Shown: piece after piece, positions 42,456 to 52,199 of the stretch
Layout: each line of letters begins with the position of its first letter
Position numbering within the stretch: the stretch's first letter is position 1
Translations under genes and position numbers: made by a program
The notes under the pieces: model-generated
Databases searched by the model: none
Seen by the model: the letters and a program-made list of their open reading frames with translations, nothing else
What the model was told of the DNA's origin: nothing
From: Candidatus Saccharimonadota bacterium
Lineage (GTDB): Bacteria; Patescibacteriota; Saccharimonadia; Saccharimonadales; Saccharimonadaceae
Reading direction: 5' to 3'
Length of the DNA: 64,000 bases
NCBI GenBank assembly: GCA_015999875.1
Contig: JAECRG010000001.1
Span: forward strand, 107,330-171,329

Positions 42456-43466
42456 TTAAATGTCTATACTACGTAGCGGCACCTCAACGCCGCCGATGGC
42501 AGCTCGCTCGGTTACCGGCATAATTGTATGCGAGACAGTATCTTCGACGGATTCAGCGCCGAGGTTATCAGTGACCTTATAGCCAAATACAAGCGTTGCG
42601 CCTGCAATTGTCGCTGGCGCCTCGTACGTCCTCGCTACACCTGAGCCATTGATCACCACAACAGGGCTTCCGCTCACCTGTCGCCACGTTCGAGTTGCAA
42701 TCGTACCGTCAGTGTCGTTGTCAGTACCCATCAAGGTAATTGTATCCCACGGTTCGATGTTAGGAATATCAAGGCCTGCATCAGCCGAGGGTATAGCATT
42801 AACTGGACGCACAGGAAGCAGTAAGGATGTGTTGCCGTCATCAGCCGTAACACCTCGAATATAGTAACCAGAGCCCGTCGTATCCCAAGCCGACGCACCC
42901 GGCTTACCAAAATGACAGTTAGCAAGCGCTACGATACCTGCATTGAATGCAGCCGAACTATAGGCAGGGTCCGCTGGAGTCTGAGCATAATCCAGGTAAT
43001 ACGCTGCGCTTACTACGCCAGTGGTGGTTGAAGCACCTGGTTGAACGACAAAACTAATCGTAACCGGAGTGCCATCCGTCGGAAGAGTTGTCGGAAAAGT
43101 ATATACCGAAGTACCCGCTGCATTAAACACCTGTAATTTACCAGCAGTATTCAGATAGATACGTGCGGCGGCTGTCGAAGCATTTCGCACCGTCATGAGT
43201 TCACTCGTCGCAGAAGGTGGCGTGCTCGGCACTTTAATAGTCATACTTATTGAATATGTAGTGTTCGTAGCAAAGCTACCCCAGACAGCAGCCGCCGTCT
43301 GTGAGGCGATGCCATTTACGCGATACCACCCGTTCTCATGAACGAGACTACTTCCAGCACCTACGCTAATCGAGCTAAATGCAGTATTTGTTCCGCCTCC
43401 TGAATTTACGCCAGTAACAACTGTGCCGTTAGGTTGTCCAAATGAAGAGTTAGTACGTAAACTCAT
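42456..43466 (-). CDS. phage-structural-like protein with lectin-like and PKD/Ig-like domains
   Basis: The 336-residue product is Ser/Thr/Ala/Gly-rich and beta-predicted. Residues about 1-200 resemble a concanavalin-type jelly-roll ('SSLVHENGWYRVNGIASQTA', 'RIYLNTAGKLQVFNAAGTSV'). Residues about 225-320 look like a PKD/Ig fold ('TITLMGTDNDTDGTIATRTW', 'VFGYKVTDNLGAESVEDTV'). This resembles minor structural proteins of phages. There is no signal peptide. It is the last of three coupled genes and starts one base after the previous stop. Confidence 0.65.
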   Translation of the reverse strand: MSLRTNSSFGQPNGTVVTGVNSGGGTNTAFSSISVGAGSSLVHENGWYRVNGIASQTAAAVWGSFATNTTYSISMTIKVPSTPPSATSELMTVRNASTAAARIYLNTAGKLQVFNAAGTSVYTFPTTLPTDGTPVTISFVVQPGASTTTGVVSAAYYLDYAQTPADPAYSSAAFNAGIVALANCHFGKPGASAWDTTGSGYYIRGVTADDGNTSLLLPVRPVNAIPSADAGLDIPNIEPWDTITLMGTDNDTDGTIATRTWRQVSGSPVVVINGSGVARTYEAPATIAGATLVFGYKVTDNLGAESVEDTVSHTIMPVTERAAIGGVEVPLRSIDI

Positions 43467-43467
43467 G

Positions 43468-44496
43468 TTATGTCGCCCTCCGCACTAGCACTGGCGCACT
43501 TGTGTCTTCATACACATTTGCATTTGCACCCGAGGCCGGAATAGTGCAAGTCGGAGTAGGATGAATACGTATTGTTTGAGTTGTATTTGTACCTTGCTGC
43601 GCAACATCAAAATATTGATCATGATCAAACTTATTGCGCTGAAAACTTCCGAGCGTTACTGCAGTTGATATCGCCGTTCCATTGACAGCGATCTGGCCAC
43701 CGTACATCCAGTTATCCTCGCAGACCATACCCGACAGCTCACCCACGTTTCGGTTGAGCTGTATGCACGAATTTGTTTGATGACAAGCTGGAGAAAGTGG
43801 CGTTCCAGTGCCATCAACATTAAGCCCGCCAGTATTACCGGTATTTTGATCAATAACACCCTGAAGCAAGTTGCCACGAATGACAATCCCTCCTGTACCA
43901 CCTTGTAACTGAATGCAGTCATTGTGCGTACCGTCAACATGCGCGCCACCATCTGGGTAAAACTTCGTCATATTTTCAACCCAGCACGAAAGGATAGTGA
44001 CGTTCACTGGCGTATCGGGCGCAGTAGCGTTAAATACGCCGAACCCATCAGTTGTTCGGCGAGTACGTACCCGCAGCGCAGTATAGTCATGCCCTTGAAT
44101 AGCATCCCAGCCATACTGTGGTGTCTGGCATTCTATAAGCGTATCTTTGATTGTTGCACGAAGAGTTCCAGCTGAGCTGCAGTGGATCAATCCCTTTGAA
44201 CCCCCTGGTGGCACAGTCTGACCCACTGGACCGCGAATATGACAATTTTCAACCAATTGGTCGACTCCGCGCATTTCGACGAACCCATTGACGATAGTGT
44301 CTACTAACTTCTGACCATTTGTCGTCATAATAACGTTGCCGTCTATTACCGTCATGGGTCGGGCTGGATCATTAAGCAAGCCAGTATTCGTTGCGTTTGG
44401 CTTGTAGGTACCTGGTACCAAACTATCCCTACTACCGCCATCTGGGCGCCCTCTTCGCTTCAATGCACCCGTAAGTGGATACCAAGTTTGTGTCAT
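43468..44496 (-). CDS. right-handed beta-helix protein, tail-spike-like
   Basis: The 342-residue product shows the repeated short strands and Asn/Gly turns of parallel beta-helix proteins such as tail spikes and pectate lyases ('GFVEMRGVDQLVENCHIRGP', 'HNDCIQLQGGTGGIVIRGNL', 'GMVCEDNWMYGGQIAVNG'). About eight cysteines lie along the coils, many for this proteome. No signal peptide is visible. Binding to, or cleavage of, a surface polysaccharide is the usual job of such folds, but no catalytic site is recognisable. Confidence 0.65.
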   Translation of the reverse strand: MTQTWYPLTGALKRRGRPDGGSRDSLVPGTYKPNATNTGLLNDPARPMTVIDGNVIMTTNGQKLVDTIVNGFVEMRGVDQLVENCHIRGPVGQTVPPGGSKGLIHCSSAGTLRATIKDTLIECQTPQYGWDAIQGHDYTALRVRTRRTTDGFGVFNATAPDTPVNVTILSCWVENMTKFYPDGGAHVDGTHNDCIQLQGGTGGIVIRGNLLQGVIDQNTGNTGGLNVDGTGTPLSPACHQTNSCIQLNRNVGELSGMVCEDNWMYGGQIAVNGTAISTAVTLGSFQRNKFDHDQYFDVAQQGTNTTQTIRIHPTPTCTIPASGANANVYEDTSAPVLVRRAT

Positions 44497-45275
44497 ACTG
44501 GCGTGACAAGCCTTACGTCAACATTATCTAGCATACCGCCAGTGCCTGACACCACAATAGCAGGCGATGGGTCTACCCCTTTCCATTGAACAGTAATGTC
44601 TGCTCGTGCAGTAGGTCGTGCCGGCCACGAGCCAGCTTTTTGCACCGTAATTGTAGAGCCCGCAGGAAGCATTTCTATCGTCAATGCAGCAGCCGTCGGC
44701 AGCTGCCCCGAAGGAACTTTACCCGATGAATCAAGCGACGCATAGCCATTCAATTGGCCTTTTTCACTTGTACTTTGTTTCGCATTTAGCGCAGTCTGCG
44801 CAGCACTACTCAGAGGTTTGGTCGCGTCACTAGTATTGTCGACGTTCGCCAATGCAACCGCGTTCTTGTCGAGAGTCTGCCATGTCTTATCGCCACGGTA
44901 ATATTGGCTAGCCGTACCTGCCGATATCGACGGCTCTTTATTTGCAAGTCCGGGAACCGTCGGAGAAGCTGCCGTACCACTCAAGTCACCCGCTAACTGA
45001 ACAGCACCTTTACTACTAGTGGTTGCATCCGCGACACCGGAAGGGTCTGTCCAGCGAAATCCGCCGCTCTGAGTACTGTCTTTGCTGAGTAACTGACCAT
45101 TGGTGCCGCCACTGACTGCAAGCTTCCCTATTGTCACCGCTCCATCTGTAATTGTTGTTGCGGTCACTGTCGCAGGCTTGAGTGTTCCATCTGAAGTATG
45201 CGCTTGCGCAAGATAATCATTCAGAATACTTCCCCAGCTGCCTGCGTCTGATCCAGGATTGGGTAATCGTGCCAT
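44493..45275 (-). CDS. phage tail-fibre-like protein
   Basis: The 260-residue product begins MARLPNPGSDAGSWGSILND and carries the low-complexity repeats of tail fibres: 'SSKGAVQLAGDLSGTAASPT', 'ASQYYRGDKTWQTLDKNAVA' and 'GYASLDSSGKVPSGQLP'. A compact C-terminal domain (about 200-260) could be the tip. Its stop overlaps the beta-helix gene start by 4 bases (ATGA). GTGGAG lies 8 nt before its ATG. It heads a three-gene operon with no capsid, terminase or integrase genes nearby. Confidence 0.75.
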   Translation of the reverse strand: MARLPNPGSDAGSWGSILNDYLAQAHTSDGTLKPATVTATTITDGAVTIGKLAVSGGTNGQLLSKDSTQSGGFRWTDPSGVADATTSSKGAVQLAGDLSGTAASPTVPGLANKEPSISAGTASQYYRGDKTWQTLDKNAVALANVDNTSDATKPLSSAAQTALNAKQSTSEKGQLNGYASLDSSGKVPSGQLPTAAALTIEMLPAGSTITVQKAGSWPARPTARADITVQWKGVDPSPAIVVSGTGGMLDNVDVRLVTPV

Positions 45276-45326
45276 CTATTTCACTCCACTAAAAATAATT
45301 ATGTTTATGATTATACACAAAAGATT

Positions 45327-45980
45327 ATGCAAAATATAGATTTACATGACGGACATAGTTCCCTTCTAAAGACCAGGGAGTGCTCACCAGCCAATGCATG
45401 CTATATAGCACAACAAAGAAATGAACTGATCATGGCAGTACTTGACCCTACATCACATAGATGTTATGATAATATATGTGCCCAAAAATATTGGGTTGAG
45501 TTGCTTCGGCAACACTTGACTCAGAGGAAAGTACGATTGAATATCGCAAAACAGATCATCGGCATACCGTTTCTACTCGCGCGCAAGCTTGTGGCGGATC
45601 CGATCTACGCACTAGACCAGGTCTTTGGAGCTGGCATGCCCGTTCGTCGCCCAATCAAAGATGAAATCTTCATCGGTGATAATCTGGACAAAACCGACGC
45701 CAAGACCCGTGTCGAGCAGGCGATTATCGACCTAGTCACCGACCCCACCGTAGGTAGGCAGGTCAATAAATCCCTGGAGCTTCACGGTCATGTGGAAATT
45801 GTGGTAATCCTGGCAGATGCTGATGCTCACCCGAGCTTGGAGCTGAAGATGGACTACCTCCAAAAGCAGATCACGGAACGCTACGAATCCCCTGTCGGTA
45901 TCCGAGTGGACGTGCTCCGCCAAGGAACAGCATCGTCCGATAAACCAGAGTGTATCGTCATCGCTATCGACAAGACATAG
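45327..45980 (+). CDS. hypothetical protein
   Basis: The 217-residue product matches no family I know. It lacks membrane helices. The first 60 residues are encoded by AT-rich DNA and hold all but one of the cysteines. From about residue 75 the DNA is clearly more GC-rich ('RVEQAIIDLVTDPTVGRQVN' region), hinting at a mosaic origin. ATG 45432 (MAVLDPTSHR) is an alternative start. It is divergent from the tail-fibre operon. Confidence 0.5.
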   Translation: MQNIDLHDGHSSLLKTRECSPANACYIAQQRNELIMAVLDPTSHRCYDNICAQKYWVELLRQHLTQRKVRLNIAKQIIGIPFLLARKLVADPIYALDQVFGAGMPVRRPIKDEIFIGDNLDKTDAKTRVEQAIIDLVTDPTVGRQVNKSLELHGHVEIVVILADADAHPSLELKMDYLQKQITERYESPVGIRVDVLRQGTASSDKPECIVIAIDKT

Positions 45981-45986
45981 CCCTAG

Positions 45987-46030
45987 TGCGTAGCGACCCA
46001 GTCTGAAATCCTCTGAGTCGCTACGCATTT
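45987..46030 (+). terminator. terminator of the 45327 gene
   Basis: Arms TGCGTAGCGAC (45987-45997) and GTCGCTACGCA (46017-46027) are followed by TTTGT. Confidence 0.65.
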
Positions 46031-46044
46031 GTACTCATAACACA

Positions 46045-46076
46045 AAAACACCTCCGATATTACTCGGAGGTGTTTT
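46045..46076 (-). terminator. terminator of tuf
   Basis: Arms AAAACACCTCCG and CGGAGGTGTTTT with an 8-nt loop lie 17 nt after the tuf stop. Confidence 0.85.
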
Positions 46077-46093
46077 ATATAATCTAGGATAGA

Positions 46094-47275
46094 TTATTTG
46101 TTGATCTTAGTAACAACACCGGCACCAACAGTACGGCCACCTTCGCGAATAGCGAAGTTGAGACCTTGCTCCATCGCGATAGGAGCGAGGAGTTTCACCT
46201 TGAAGGTAAGTGTGTCACCAGGCATGACCATTTCTTTGTCAGCTGGAAGTTCAACTTCACCAGTTACGTCAGTAGTACGGAAGTAGAACTGTGGCTTGTA
46301 ACCCTTTGAGAAAGGAGTATGACGTCCGCCTTCTTCTTTCTTAAGGATGTATACTTCAGCTTCAAACTCTGTGTGTGGAGTAATTGAACCTGGCTTTGCA
46401 AGCACTTGACCACGTTCGATTTGATCACGCTCAATACCACGGAGCAATAGACCAGCATTGTCGCCAGCTTGACCTTGGTCGAGGCTCTTCTTGAAAGCTT
46501 CGATACCTGTCACAACTGATTTTTGGCTGTCTTTGATACCAACGATTTCAACTTCGTCGTTGAGCTTGATGATACCTTGCTCGATACGACCAGTTGCTAC
46601 AGTACCACGACCTTTGATCGAAAATACATCTTCGATAGGCATAAGGAATGGCTTATCAAGATCACGTGGTGGTTCTGGAACGTAGTCGTCGAGAGCCTTT
46701 ACAAGAGCCATAATAGCGTCTTCGTTTTCAGCATCACCTTCGAGGGCTTTAGTAGCTGATCCCTTGATGATTGGTGCGCTGTCGTCGAAACCATTCTTTG
46801 CAAGAAGCTCTTGGATGTCCATTTCAACTAGTTCAACTAGTTCAGGATCAGCAAGGTCCATCTTGTTGAGGAAGACAACGATCTTTGGCACACCGACTTG
46901 CTTAGCAAGAAGTACGTGCTCACGAGTCTGTGGCAATGGACCATCGTTTGCAGCAACTACAAGGATGGCGCCGTCGATCTGTGCAGCACCAGTGATCATG
47001 TTTTTGACATAATCGGCGTGTCCTGGCATGTCAACGTGTGCGTAGTGACGAGCTTCTGACTCGTATTCCTGGTGAGAAGAAGCGATCGTGATACCACGTG
47101 CTTTTTCTTCTGGCGCGTTGTCGATCTCATCGTAATTACGTGGCTGGTTAGTAGCACTTGGAAGGCGCTTCGAAAGTACGTGAGTAATCGCAGCGGTTAG
47201 AGTTGTTTTACCGTGGTCGACGTGGCCCATTGTACCAACGTTGACGTGAGGCTTGGTTCGATCGAAATCTGCCAT
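46094..47275 (-). CDS. tuf: elongation factor Tu
   Basis: The 393-residue product has '[20 protein letters not shown]' (G1), '[14 protein letters not shown]' (G3) and '[10 protein letters not shown]' (G4), so it is a complete EF-Tu. The switch I part is '[20 protein letters not shown]', differing from the common 'NTAHVEYET' text. It delivers aminoacyl-tRNA. It stands alone with its own promoter rather than following fusA. Confidence 0.98.
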   Translation of the reverse strand: MADFDRTKPHVNVGTMGHVDHGKTTLTAAITHVLSKRLPSATNQPRNYDEIDNAPEEKARGITIASSHQEYESEARHYAHVDMPGHADYVKNMITGAAQIDGAILVVAANDGPLPQTREHVLLAKQVGVPKIVVFLNKMDLADPELVELVEMDIQELLAKNGFDDSAPIIKGSATKALEGDAENEDAIMALVKALDDYVPEPPRDLDKPFLMPIEDVFSIKGRGTVATGRIEQGIIKLNDEVEIVGIKDSQKSVVTGIEAFKKSLDQGQAGDNAGLLLRGIERDQIERGQVLAKPGSITPHTEFEAEVYILKKEEGGRHTPFSKGYKPQFYFRTTDVTGEVELPADKEMVMPGDTLTFKVKLLAPIAMEQGLNFAIREGGRTVGAGVVTKINK

Positions 47276-47351
47276 TGTAGGTTAATTCTCCTGATTACTT
47301 ATATTTTCGCGCGGGCAATCTATAACAAAAGACTCCACGGCGTATAGGATA

Positions 47352-47380
47352 AGTATACAGGTTTTCTCACTTTTCGTAAA
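47352..47380 (-). promoter_or_regulatory. promoter of tuf
   Basis: TTTACG (47375-47380), 17 nt, then TATACT (47352-47357) on the minus strand; leader about 70 nt with AGGAG 11 nt before the ATG. Confidence 0.6.
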
Positions 47381-47399
47381 GTACATTAGCGACGCTGCG

Positions 47400-47942
47400 C
47401 TAACTATTCGCCCCAGAGGCCGCACCACCTTGAGCATTCATACCCCTTCCACCGCCCATCTGAGGATTAATCTCTATGGATTCGGCCATGGTTTCATCAT
47501 CAGCATTCGCTCGCACTATTACACGATCACCGCTCTTTATGTCCGCAATTGCCGCTGAATTACCGCTATTTGTAACTTTAGTATTACTCGAAATCTTGTA
47601 TGTTGTTGTAGTAGTACCAGATGAATTGCCCAACCGACCGTCACGCCCCATCGGTGGCGCCTGAGATTCGACAGTAATGCTTGCCTCAGACACTTGCGTA
47701 ACAATGCCCATGCCAGCACCCATCATACCCATACCACCCCTTCCGCCTGGATTTTGCTCGTTCATGATTTTACTTACGGAGTCGTCCGACCTACTGCCTA
47801 CTTGTACACCGGCAAAAAATCCGCTGAGCGTGGCGACAACTACAATTACGACAGCTGCCACATACCAGATAGGTGTACCGGGTCGTAAACTTTGCGTCTT
47901 CAGTGGTTCTGCGACCTCTTCCGCCTGCTTCGGTTGTTTCAT
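47400..47942 (-). CDS. membrane-anchored DUF5666-like protein
   Basis: The 180-residue product has a membrane helix (about 26-48), a Gly/Met-rich stretch ('PGGRGGMGMMGAGMGIV'), and a small beta domain with 'TTTTYKISSNTKVTNSGN' and 'ADIKSGDRVIVRANADDETM', as in DUF5666 proteins. The tail is again Gly-rich and disordered. Function is unknown. AAGGAG precedes the ATG inside an inverted repeat. Confidence 0.6.
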   Translation of the reverse strand: MKQPKQAEEVAEPLKTQSLRPGTPIWYVAAVVIVVVATLSGFFAGVQVGSRSDDSVSKIMNEQNPGGRGGMGMMGAGMGIVTQVSEASITVESQAPPMGRDGRLGNSSGTTTTTYKISSNTKVTNSGNSAAIADIKSGDRVIVRANADDETMAESIEINPQMGGGRGMNAQGGAASGANS

Positions 47943-47945
47943 ATC

Positions 47946-47993
47946 ACTCCTTTCGTCATGTTCTATAGATTTCTTATAGCGTACGAAAGGAGT
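47946..47993 (-). promoter_or_regulatory. inverted repeat covering a ribosome-binding site
   Basis: Perfect 11-bp arms ACTCCTTTCGT and ACGAAAGGAGT are separated by 26 nt that contain a further CTATA/TATAG pair. On the minus strand the second arm is the ribosome-binding site of the DUF5666-like gene, so folding would hide it. A TATAAG box in the loop means some transcripts might lack the first arm. Confidence 0.45.
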
Positions 47994-48015
47994 ATTAACA
48001 CAGTCTTAAAATGAG

Positions 48016-49704
48016 CTATTCTTTACGACGAAGTGCTGCACGTCCGATTTTTACCATGTGCTTTTCTCGATAATTTTCAAAACTTTGCTTGCTGATACCA
48101 TGTGTTGATATGAATGTATTAAGACGCTCAGAGCCGATGAAATGCGGCAACATGACGTAGGTCGCACCGAGCTGATACAATTCCGCTGCTTCATTGTAGC
48201 TATTTGCATAAAGCACAATCACTGCGTCTTTGTTGCGCTTTCGTACGTATTTCACAAGCGAGAGATTGATCGTTTTGTCGCTGATAGTATTTACCACCAG
48301 CTTTGCACCATCCATATGAATCTCAGCAAGTAGCTCGGGATCGGTCGCATCGCCATATAGGTAATCGACATTTGCGCGATGCAAATCTTCGATAACTTCA
48401 GGATCGTAATCTACTACTACAAATTTCTTTTTCAGTGAACGGAACGTACGAAGATATTGATGCCCCCCGTTTTTATAACCAAATAGTATCAGAGGGTACT
48501 CCTTTGCTTCTTGGTGCGCATCTACTGCGCCCCTGCGCTCAAACATGCGCAAACGATGATCTATCTTCTGGTAAATTTGATTATCATATTGCATCAAATA
48601 CGTCGATACGGTGATAGTAATCAGGGCAACGAGTGTCACGATTGCGCTAAGTTCCATGCTCACCATACCAGTAGATGCCGCGAGCACGATAAGTATGATA
48701 GAGAATTCACTAATCTGAGACAGGTTGATACCAGTCTTGAAGCTAGTGCGACGCGTATAGCCAAGTAGTCCGAGCGACGTCATGACCACGAGCGGCTTGA
48801 GCACCAACACAAGTGCCGAGATGATAAGAGCCGGTACGACAGCCGCAGATAAGTTGCTGAAGTTGAGGTTTTCACCAAGACTAATGAAGAAGAGTACGAC
48901 GAAGAAATCTCGGAGTGGCTTAAGTCGTGCACCAATCTGATGGGCGTACGGTAAGTGCGCAAGTGCAACACCTGCGAATAGAGCACCAATTTCGATAGAA
49001 AAACCGACATAGTTTACGGCAGTAGCTACGCCAAAGCCCCATGCCAATGCGAATAGAAAGAGCAACTCTTGTGATTTAGCGACCGACTTAACCGCTTTTG
49101 GTAGTATTTTAGTAGCAATAAATGCCAACACACCGATAACTACGACCCCTTTAAGGAGAAGTAGTCCTATCTCCACAGGGCCTAGCGCCTCACCCGAACT
49201 AGATGCCGCGACAAAGAGCAATGCAAAGGTAGCTATGATGTCGTCTATCAAGATAACACCGATAGCAATTTGGCCATTGAGGCGAGATATCTCCTTTTTG
49301 TCGCTCAAGACCTTCGCGATAATGATAGTACTACTAAAGAACATGGCCAAGCCAAGTAATATAGCCTCTTGCGAGGTAAAATTAAATGCGCTCCCGATCA
49401 AAAACCCAGTAGTACCAACCGTCGCAAGTATGGCGGCGGCAGTGAGAAACACTGGCTTACCAAGCCGTTTGATTACCGACACACTCAGCTCAAGCCCGAT
49501 AATAAAGAGCAGGAGCGCAATACCAATTTCACTAAACGTCTCAAATGAATGTTTATCTTCGATAAGATGCAACATACTCGGGCCCACTAGAATACCAGTG
49601 AGAATGTGACCGACTATGAGTGGCTGTTTGAGCTTGCGCATAAGTAGCGCCATAAGCGTCGCGACGACAAGCACCACGGACAATTGAGTAAATACATCTC
49701 CCAT
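48016..49704 (-). CDS. Kef-type (CPA2) cation:proton antiporter with TrkA-N domain
   Basis: The 562-residue protein has about 12 membrane helices (residues 1-385) with CPA2 features such as 'LKQPLIVGHILTGILVGPSM' and 'LLFIIGLELSVSVIKRLG', and a cytosolic RCK/TrkA-N domain ('YPLILFGYKNGGHQYLRTF', 'VDYDPEVIEDLHRANVDYLY'). It exchanges K+ or Na+ for H+ under control of a nucleotide. The TrkA-C part is missing. TGCTACAAT lies about 55 nt upstream. Confidence 0.9.
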   Translation of the reverse strand: MGDVFTQLSVVLVVATLMALLMRKLKQPLIVGHILTGILVGPSMLHLIEDKHSFETFSEIGIALLLFIIGLELSVSVIKRLGKPVFLTAAAILATVGTTGFLIGSAFNFTSQEAILLGLAMFFSSTIIIAKVLSDKKEISRLNGQIAIGVILIDDIIATFALLFVAASSSGEALGPVEIGLLLLKGVVVIGVLAFIATKILPKAVKSVAKSQELLFLFALAWGFGVATAVNYVGFSIEIGALFAGVALAHLPYAHQIGARLKPLRDFFVVLFFISLGENLNFSNLSAAVVPALIISALVLVLKPLVVMTSLGLLGYTRRTSFKTGINLSQISEFSIILIVLAASTGMVSMELSAIVTLVALITITVSTYLMQYDNQIYQKIDHRLRMFERRGAVDAHQEAKEYPLILFGYKNGGHQYLRTFRSLKKKFVVVDYDPEVIEDLHRANVDYLYGDATDPELLAEIHMDGAKLVVNTISDKTINLSLVKYVRKRNKDAVIVLYANSYNEAAELYQLGATYVMLPHFIGSERLNTFISTHGISKQSFENYREKHMVKIGRAALRRKE

Positions 49705-49994
49705 TCGCTAGGCTCCTTTTGTTTGTTTTGAGTGTAGCATTACTACAATTGTAGCATACGATTTAACGTGGTCGTGATGCGCAATGTACTCTAAATACTA
49801 TCTTGCTACCTTCATTCACGACTCAGATTCGTTTTAACAATCTAGCGCTAGTTACATCATGCGGGCAGATCGATAAGGTAGTGGCTCTTCAGCCAAGCGA
49901 GCACCAGCGCACACCTCGATGCTAATCTAAACGCTTAAAATAGCAAACACACCGCTCTTGCGAGTGGTGTGTTTGCTAGTAAATCTAACGAATA
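49705..49994 (-). other. region between fusA and the antiporter gene
   Basis: About 290 bp holds the fusA terminator (49941-49978) and the antiporter promoter (extended -10 TGCTACAAT at about 49753-49761). The 180 bp between show no coding frame or strong hairpin. Confidence 0.5.
49941..49978 (-). terminator. terminator of fusA
   Basis: Arms TAGCAAACACACC and GGTGTGTTTGCTA with an internal CTC/GAG pair. Confidence 0.85.
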
Positions 49995-52091
49995 CTATTT
50001 GCTGCTACGCTTTTCGATGATCTCTTGCGCAACGTTTGGCGGCACTTCTTCATACTGCGCGAGCTCCATTGTGCTTGCTGCACGACCCTGGCTCATCGAG
50101 CGAATATCGTTTGTATAGCCAAACATACTTGCAAGTGGCACAAATCCACGAATCAGCTTAGCACCACCAGGGATGTCTTCCATTGCGTCGATACGACCAC
50201 GTCGTGAGTTAAGGTCACCGATCACATCACCCATGAATTCTTCTGGTGTTGAGACCTCTACCTTCATGATCGGCTCAAGAAGGATTGGCTTTGCCTGCTT
50301 GATACCTTCACGTGTAGCAATACTACCAGCGAGCTTAAAGGCAAGTTCGCTTGAGTCGACATCATGGTAGCTACCGTCATAGAGAGTCGCTTTGACGTCC
50401 ACTACTGGATAGCCCGCAATCACACCGCCGTCGAGTGTCTCACGGACACCTTGTTCAACAGGTTTGCGGAATTCTTGTGGAACAACACCACCTTTGATGA
50501 TATCGAAGAATTCGAAGCCCTTGCCTGGTTCGTTTGGTTCAAACTCAATCCACACATCACCAAACTGACCGCGTCCACCAGACTGCTTGGCGTGCTTACC
50601 TTGTACTTTTGAAGTACCTCGAATCGATTCGCGGAACGCTACCTGAGGCTCGCCTACGTTTGCTTCGACGTTGAACTCACGTTTCATACGATCGATCAAA
50701 ATGTCGAGATGAAGCTCACCCATACCAGACATGATCGTCTGACCCGTCTCGTCATCTGTGTGAATACGGAATGTTGGGTCTTCTTCGGCGAGTCGACTAA
50801 GTGCAATACCCATCTTTTCCTGGTCTGCTTTTGTCTTTGGCTCTACGGCGATAGACACAGGTGGCTCAGGGAAATCGATAGATTCAAGAGTGATTGGATG
50901 TGCAGGATCAGACAGTGTCGCACCAGTGAAAGTGTCCTTAAGTCCTACGACCGCTGCGATGTCGCCAGCACCGATAGAATCGATCTCTTCTCGCTTGTCA
51001 GCATGCATACGGACAATACGTCCCACACGTTCTTTTTTACCTGTAGTGGTGTTGAGGATATGTGATCCAGCTGTCAATACACCGCTATAGACGCGGACGA
51101 AGATCAAACGGCCAACAAATGGGTCGGTTGCAATCTTAAAGGCAAGACCACACATAGGATCGTCCGCACTTGGTTTGCGTTCCACTTCTTCACCAGTCTT
51201 AGGGTTCTGGCCCCAGATACCATTCACGTCCAATGGAGATGGAAGATAATCAGCGACGAGGTCAAGTACTTTTTCTACAATCACACCTCGGCCGTCACCA
51301 CCAGTCACGAGGAAGAAGTCACCGGCAAGTACACGAGTACGGAGCGCAGCCTTAAGTTCGTCTATAGAAATAGCTTCTTCACCGCCTTCAAAGAACTTGT
51401 TCATCAAAGCGTCATCAGCTTCTACCGCAGCTTCTACGAGTAGTGAGCGAGCATTCTTGGCTTTTTCAAGCATATCTGCAGGAATTTCCCCTACCTTAAG
51501 CTCGTGGTCAGCGTAGTCATCGTAGGTGTACGCTTTCATATCGACGAGATCAACTACACCATTGATTTCTTTTTCGAAACCAATAGGAAGATGAATAGGA
51601 AGTGCATGCTTGCTAAGACGTGTGTGTATTGTCTCGAGGCTCTTATAGAAGTCACCGCCAGTTTGGTTGATTTTATTAACGAAACAAATACGAGGTACGC
51701 CATACTTGTTTGCCTGGCGCCAAACCGTCTCAGTCTGAGCCTCGACACCCATCTTGCCATCAAACACTGTTACTGCACCGTCGAGAACACGAAGTGAACG
51801 CTCAACCTCGGCCGTGAAGTCGATGTGTCCCGGAGTGTCGATGATATTGATTTTGTGGCCTTTCCACATAGCTGTCACGGCAGCAGAGGTAATAGTAATA
51901 CCACGCTCTTTTTCCTGCGCCATCCAGTCAGTCGTCGCACCTGCTGGGTCATCACCCTTAACAACACCGATTTTGTGCGTCAAACCTGTGCGATACAAGA
52001 TACCTTCTGTAGTTGTGGTCTTACCAGCGTCGATGTGAGCGATAATACCGATATTGCGATATTGATTGAGGGGGACGTTCTTCGTAGCCAT
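49995..52091 (-). CDS. fusA: elongation factor G
   Basis: The 698-residue protein has '[20 protein letters not shown]' (G1), '[20 protein letters not shown]' (G3) and '[13 protein letters not shown]' (G4), and domains II-V ending '[20 protein letters not shown]'. It drives translocation. It is isolated from rpsG by about 2.8 kb. A TGCTATAAT box (hexamer 52164-52169) lies upstream. The leader contains a hairpin CTATTTTTT/AAAAAATAG (52129-52151). Confidence 0.98.
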   Translation of the reverse strand: MATKNVPLNQYRNIGIIAHIDAGKTTTTEGILYRTGLTHKIGVVKGDDPAGATTDWMAQEKERGITITSAAVTAMWKGHKINIIDTPGHIDFTAEVERSLRVLDGAVTVFDGKMGVEAQTETVWRQANKYGVPRICFVNKINQTGGDFYKSLETIHTRLSKHALPIHLPIGFEKEINGVVDLVDMKAYTYDDYADHELKVGEIPADMLEKAKNARSLLVEAAVEADDALMNKFFEGGEEAISIDELKAALRTRVLAGDFFLVTGGDGRGVIVEKVLDLVADYLPSPLDVNGIWGQNPKTGEEVERKPSADDPMCGLAFKIATDPFVGRLIFVRVYSGVLTAGSHILNTTTGKKERVGRIVRMHADKREEIDSIGAGDIAAVVGLKDTFTGATLSDPAHPITLESIDFPEPPVSIAVEPKTKADQEKMGIALSRLAEEDPTFRIHTDDETGQTIMSGMGELHLDILIDRMKREFNVEANVGEPQVAFRESIRGTSKVQGKHAKQSGGRGQFGDVWIEFEPNEPGKGFEFFDIIKGGVVPQEFRKPVEQGVRETLDGGVIAGYPVVDVKATLYDGSYHDVDSSELAFKLAGSIATREGIKQAKPILLEPIMKVEVSTPEEFMGDVIGDLNSRRGRIDAMEDIPGGAKLIRGFVPLASMFGYTNDIRSMSQGRAASTMELAQYEEVPPNVAQEIIEKRSSK

Positions 52092-52163
52092 GGGGGCGTA
52101 ATCTTTTCCTTCGTTATTTATTACTTACCTATTTTTTGCCATAAAAAATAGCTCTTACTCTCA

Positions 52164-52172
52164 ATTATAGCA
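52164..52172 (-). promoter_or_regulatory. extended -10 element of fusA
   Basis: TGCTATAAT on the minus strand lies about 73 nt before the fusA start; the -35 region (CTGGCA at 18 nt) is weak, as expected with an extended -10. Confidence 0.6.
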
Positions 52173-52199
52173 GATTTCCAATATATTTGCCAGTAGTAG

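Noticed and set aside
42456-45275. A complete prophage
   Set aside because: Only tail-fibre/spike-like genes are present; neighbours on both sides are tuf and rpsJ, and no packaging, integration or lysis genes are visible.
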